Source of the DNA: Alkalibacter sp964582705
Lineage (GTDB): Bacteria > Bacillota > Clostridia > Eubacteriales > Alkalibacteraceae
Assembly: GCA_964582705.1 (NCBI GenBank)
Contig: CAZOTE010000006.1
Coordinates: 1 to 54,379 of the forward strand
Reading direction: 5' to 3'
DNA: 54,379 nucleotides
Shown here piece after piece: positions 51,274 to 54,379 of the stretch. Position 1 is the first letter of the stretch, and each line of letters begins with the position of its first letter. The notes beneath the pieces are model-generated. The model did no database searches and was not told where the DNA came from. It worked only from the letters and a program-made list of their open reading frames with translations. Both the position numbers and the translations under genes were made by a program.

Positions 51274-52095
51274 TTATTTCTTTGAAAGAAATTTATATAT
51301 ATCTTCTACATATGAATATGCTAGTTTTTCCCCGCCAATCTGACTCTTTTTTGAAGTACCCTCTTGGTGAAAATCAGAACCTCCTGTTACCAGCAGGACT
51401 TTATTTTTACAAATGCCATAAAACCTAAGCTTATCATTTTGGGTATGTTTCGGATGGTAGACCTCGAATCCGTCAAATTCCTCAACAATCAGCTTCTGAA
51501 CAACCAATTCGTCCTCGATTAATCCTGGATGTGCCAATATAGCTACTCCATTTAAAGAATGTATCATCTGGATTCCTTCAGAAACTGTCAACTTTTCCTT
51601 AGGAACATAGCAGGGTTTGCCCGGAGTAAGATACCTCTCAAATGCTTCATCAAAACTCTCTACGATTCCCTGTTTTAAAAGCTCTCTGGCAAAGTGAGGT
51701 CTTCCGATGCTTTCATTATTTTCTATTATTTCATTTATGGGAATATCTATCCCTATATCTTTGAATTTTTCAGCCATTTTAAATGCCCTGTCAATCCGTT
51801 TTTTCCTGAGATGATTTAGCACATCGTCTAGGCGAGACAGATCTTTATTGTTGAAATATCCTAGCACATGTATGTCATGACCTTCAAATTCACAGCTAAA
51901 TTCAATCCCTGGCAATACCTCAACGTCGTATTCATCTGCTAGCTTCAAGGCTTCAAACGAACCGTTAAAAGTGTCATGATCGGTTATAGAGATGGCTTTT
52001 AGTCTTCTCTGTCGTGCTTTTTCCATTATTTTTCTGGGTGTCAAGACTCCATCGGAGTATGATGAATGTATATGTAAATCTGCATATTTATTCAT
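51274..52095 (-). CDS. PHP-domain phosphatase (YciV/TrpH-like)
   Basis: 273 residues. Metal-binding PHP motifs DLHIHSSYSDG (near 6), TDHDTFNG, GIEFSCEF, LAHPG and GGSDFH. Related enzymes hydrolyse 3',5'-nucleoside bisphosphates or 5' ends of RNA; the exact substrate is not shown. The gene starts with an extended -10 promoter nearby and is 35 bases upstream of the aminotransferase gene, so it may head that operon. Confidence 0.9.
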   Translation of the reverse strand: MNKYADLHIHSSYSDGVLTPRKIMEKARQRRLKAISITDHDTFNGSFEALKLADEYDVEVLPGIEFSCEFEGHDIHVLGYFNNKDLSRLDDVLNHLRKKRIDRAFKMAEKFKDIGIDIPINEIIENNESIGRPHFARELLKQGIVESFDEAFERYLTPGKPCYVPKEKLTVSEGIQMIHSLNGVAILAHPGLIEDELVVQKLIVEEFDGFEVYHPKHTQNDKLRFYGICKNKVLLVTGGSDFHQEGTSKKSQIGGEKLAYSYVEDIYKFLSKK

Positions 52096-52122
52096 AAGCT
52101 TCTCCTTTTAAAATCTTTAAAC

Positions 52123-52131
52123 ATTATAGCA
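52123..52131 (-). promoter_or_regulatory. Extended -10 promoter for the PHP gene
   Basis: On the minus strand TGCTATAAT; no good -35 box. 28 bases upstream of the ATG. Confidence 0.5.
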
Positions 52132-52191
52132 TAAGTGCAGTTTATACAGAAGTTTTTTTCTTATATATAATCAAATCAATTCCATAGGAAA

Positions 52192-52968
52192 TCACTCATA
52201 AATCTTTATAAAATTGAACAACTCCTTGCATTTACCTGATTCGTCAATATCTGCAACCAATCCGTTAATCTGAACAGGTCCGGATGCAATTGAGTATTTT
52301 CCGGGTCTTTTGCTTAAAAAACCTCTTAAAATTATATTCTTGTCTACCCCTATGACACCATCAAGAGGTCCGGTCATACCCACATCGGTGATATAACCTG
52401 TATAATCATCCAATATCCTGCAATCTGCTGTTTGAACATGGGTATGTGTCCCAAAAACCAACGAGGCTCTTTTAGAACAGTAATAACCCATACTGATCTT
52501 TTCAGCAGTCGCTTCTGCGTGAAAGTCTAAAATTCTGATCTTTACATCATATGGTATTTCCAAAAGAATTTCATCTATTTTTTTAAAAGGGCAATCAAGG
52601 CTTTTAAGGTAAACCAGTCCGGATGTATTTATTACCGCGATTTTCACGCCATCTTTTTCTTTTATGATATAACCCTTGCCTGGGCATGGATCCGGATAAT
52701 TTGCCGGCCGCAGTATCCAGTCATAATTATCTATATATCCTTCAGTTTCTTTCTTGTCCCATACGTGGTTCCCTGTAGTAATTACATCGACTCCCCAGTC
52801 AATTATATCCGAGGCGTTCTTTTCGGTTATTCCCAATCCTGACGAAGCGTTCTCTCCATTTGCTATAGTAAAGTCGATATCAAATTCATCTTGAATGGAT
52901 TTTAATTTGTCCTTAATGATATTTCTTCCCGGACGACCCACTATGTCTCCCAGCACTAAAATTCTCAT
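52192..52968 (-). CDS. ymdB: YmdB-type 2',3'-cyclic-nucleotide phosphodiesterase (TIGR00282)
   Basis: 258 residues, calcineurin-like metallo-phosphodiesterase. Motifs: LGDIVGRPGRN, NGENASSGLGI, TGNHVWDKKE, DFHAEATAEK and FGTHTHVQTADCRIL. YmdB in B. subtilis hydrolyses cyclic mononucleotides and affects biofilm and motility decisions. Its gene lies next to rny, as in many Firmicutes, but here has its own extended -10 promoter and rny has a terminator in between. Confidence 0.93.
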   Translation of the reverse strand: MRILVLGDIVGRPGRNIIKDKLKSIQDEFDIDFTIANGENASSGLGITEKNASDIIDWGVDVITTGNHVWDKKETEGYIDNYDWILRPANYPDPCPGKGYIIKEKDGVKIAVINTSGLVYLKSLDCPFKKIDEILLEIPYDVKIRILDFHAEATAEKISMGYYCSKRASLVFGTHTHVQTADCRILDDYTGYITDVGMTGPLDGVIGVDKNIILRGFLSKRPGKYSIASGPVQINGLVADIDESGKCKELFNFIKIYE

Positions 52969-53005
52969 CTGTCATCATTATCCTTTCTGTTGCACGTTAT
53001 ATTAT

Positions 53006-53014
53006 AGTATAGCA
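53006..53014 (-). promoter_or_regulatory. Extended -10 promoter for ymdB
   Basis: On the minus strand TGCTATACT, with TATAAT overlapping just downstream; no clear -35 box. Confidence 0.45.
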
Positions 53015-53045
53015 TATTCGGTTGTGTGTTTACTGATATTTGATA

Positions 53046-53072
53046 TAAAAAAAAGGAGATATAATCTCCTTA
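53046..53072 (-). terminator. rny terminator
   Basis: Stem AAGGAGAT (53053-53060) with ATCTCCTT (53064-53071) and a T8 tail on the minus strand. It overlaps the rny stop codon. Confidence 0.8.
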
Positions 53073-54379
53073 TTTTGCGTATTCAATCGTTCTGGTTTCT
53101 CTGATGACGTTAACTTTGATTTGCCCTGGATAGTCCATTTCATTCTGGATTTTTTCAGCAATTTCTTTAGCTACGTGTATCATTTCGATATCGTCAATTT
53201 TATCTGGTTTAACCATGATTCTTACTTCTCTACCGGCTTGAATAGCAAAAGTTTTCTCTATACCATCGAATGAGTTTGCAATCTCTTCAAGTTTTTCCAG
53301 TCGTTTAATGTAAGAAACCAAAGTTTCTCTTCTAGCTCCCGGTCTTGCCGCCGATATCGCATCTGCAGCCTGAACCAATACAGCTTCAATAGATTTAGCT
53401 TCAATGTCACCATGATGTGCTTCTACAGCATGAATTACCTGAGGGGTTTCCTTATATCTTTTAAGAATATCCACACCAATATCAATGTGCGGTCCTTCCA
53501 CTTCATGGTCCACGGCTTTTCCTATATCATGTAGCAAACCAGCTCTTTTTGCAATTTTGGAATTTACGCCAATCTCGTCAGCCATAATCCCTGCAAGATG
53601 AGCTACCTCAATGGAATGCTTTAGAACATTCTGGCCATAGCTAGTTCTGAATCTAAGTCTTCCTAGAAGCTTGATGACTTCCGGATGAAGGCCGTGAATA
53701 CCTGTATCAAAGCTCGCTTGTTCTCCGTCTTCTTTGATTTTCTGGTCGACTTCCTTCTTAGCCTTGTCTACCATTTCTTCAATTCTCGCCGGATGTATCC
53801 TTCCATCTATAATCAGTTTTTCAAGTGCGATTCGTGCAACCTCTCTCCTGATTGGGTCAAACCCTGAAAGGATAACTGCCTCCGGAGTATCATCTATGAT
53901 AAGATCGATCCCGGTTAAGGTTTCAAGCGTTCTGATGTTCCTTCCTTCACGTCCGATTATTCTACCCTTCATCTCATCGTTTGGAAGGTTTACAACAGAT
54001 ACTGTAGTCTCAGCCACGTGGTCAGCAGCGCACTTTTGAATTGCGTAAGAAAGGATTTCCTTTGCTTTTTTGTCCGCTTCCTCTTTGGCAGAGCTTTCGA
54101 TCTGTTTCATCAATAGAGCAGATTCTCTTCTGATTTTCTTTTCCACGTCATTTAGAAGTATTTGTTTTGCCTCGTCAAATGTAAGCCCTGATATCCTTTC
54201 AAGCTCTGCAACTTCTTTTTCAATCATTGAAGTTAACTCCGCCTCTTTATTCTTCAGGTCATTCATTTTATTTGTTATGCTTTCTTCTTTGCCTTGAATT
54301 TGTTCACTTCTTTTATCGATACTCTCTTCTCGTTGTATCAATCTTCGTTCCAACCGCTGAATTTCATTTCTTCTTTCCC
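53070..54379 (-). CDS. rny: Ribonuclease Y, partial (5' end outside the window)
   Basis: About 436 codons are visible; the frame runs off the window end, so the N-terminal membrane anchor and first coiled coil are missing. Visible: charged coiled coil (to about codon 110), KH domain with MKGRIIGREGRNIRTLETLT, HD domain with HSIEVAHLAGIM and LLHDIGKAVDHE (catalytic His-Asp), and the conserved C-terminus VIRETRTIEYAK. Endonuclease that starts mRNA decay at the membrane. Full-length RNase Y is about 510-520 residues. Confidence 0.96.
   Translation of the reverse strand, partial: ERRNEIQRLERRLIQREESIDKRSEQIQGKEESITNKMNDLKNKEAELTSMIEKEVAELERISGLTFDEAKQILLNDVEKKIRRESALLMKQIESSAKEEADKKAKEILSYAIQKCAADHVAETTVSVVNLPNDEMKGRIIGREGRNIRTLETLTGIDLIIDDTPEAVILSGFDPIRREVARIALEKLIIDGRIHPARIEEMVDKAKKEVDQKIKEDGEQASFDTGIHGLHPEVIKLLGRLRFRTSYGQNVLKHSIEVAHLAGIMADEIGVNSKIAKRAGLLHDIGKAVDHEVEGPHIDIGVDILKRYKETPQVIHAVEAHHGDIEAKSIEAVLVQAADAISAARPGARRETLVSYIKRLEKLEEIANSFDGIEKTFAIQAGREVRIMVKPDKIDDIEMIHVAKEIAEKIQNEMDYPGQIKVNVIRETRTIEYAK

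Noticed and set aside
53734..54039. Frames antisense to rny
   Set aside because: They are shadows of a highly conserved gene, with no start signals.

Overview
The window is dense, low-to-mid GC DNA with polycistronic operons, strong AGGAGG-type ribosome sites, TTGACA/TATAAT promoters and U-tailed hairpin terminators. With [FeFe]-hydrogenase maturases (HydG, HydF), RNase Y with YmdB, lipoprotein-type ModA and AzlCD, it fits a strictly anaerobic, fermentative, low-GC Gram-positive (Bacillota, Clostridia or a close relative). No species is claimed. There are no rRNA genes and one tRNA (Trp).

Layout. 1-5969 (+): glycogen operon: tail of an ADP-glucose pyrophosphorylase-like gene, glgA, glgP, pullulanase; convergent malQ follows. 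7605-10832: DJ-1/PfpI, HAD phosphatase, VanZ-like and SIS-domain genes. 10834-14652 (-): gnd, zwf, a cyclase-family hydrolase, a glutaredoxin and a ferredoxin:disulfide-reductase-like protein with a rubredoxin-type tail, an NADPH/thiol-redox operon. 14830-16995 (-): topB. 17021-20703: molybdate module with a divergent HTH/PBP-like regulator, a row of 10-bp phased repeats, a perfect consensus promoter and modABC. 20820-21556: cytochrome b5-like lipoprotein plus a four-helix, four-His membrane protein. 21671-24495: azlCD, a 2-hydroxyacid dehydrogenase, an MBL-fold hydrolase. 24528-32814: M29 aminopeptidase, two ABC exporters, an aromatic-acid-exporter-like protein and an unknown gene. 32815-33336: a gene-free gap with two copies of a structured element. 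33337-38823: AI-2E-family permease, an AnfO-like gene behind a leader terminator, an FHA-SEDS-PBP cell-wall operon and a TSCPD protein. 38875-43158 (-): aspA-hydF-TM1266-hydG. 43486-45507: fruR-fruK and a Cys-rich small protein. 45572-48236 (-): two tyrosine recombinases around a hairpin-repeat array. 48403-54379: tRNA-Trp, purB, an aspartate aminotransferase, a PHP phosphatase, ymdB and the 3' part of rny.

How it works together. GlgA builds glycogen; GlgP, pullulanase and MalQ degrade it to glucose-1-P and glucose; Zwf and Gnd send glucose-6-P to NADPH; excess reductant can leave as H2 through a hydrogenase matured by HydF/HydG. The hydrogenase itself and hydE are not in the window.

Most unusual parts. 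(1) 46737-47208: tandem hairpin units with compensatory stem changes, lying between an intact XerS-like tyrosine recombinase and a second one whose catalytic residues appear to be lost; a dif-shaped inverted repeat lies just upstream of the second. (2) 32994-33345: a duplicated RNA-like element whose stems keep pairing although their sequence changes. I recognise neither as a described family. Both readings are inferences from sequence alone.
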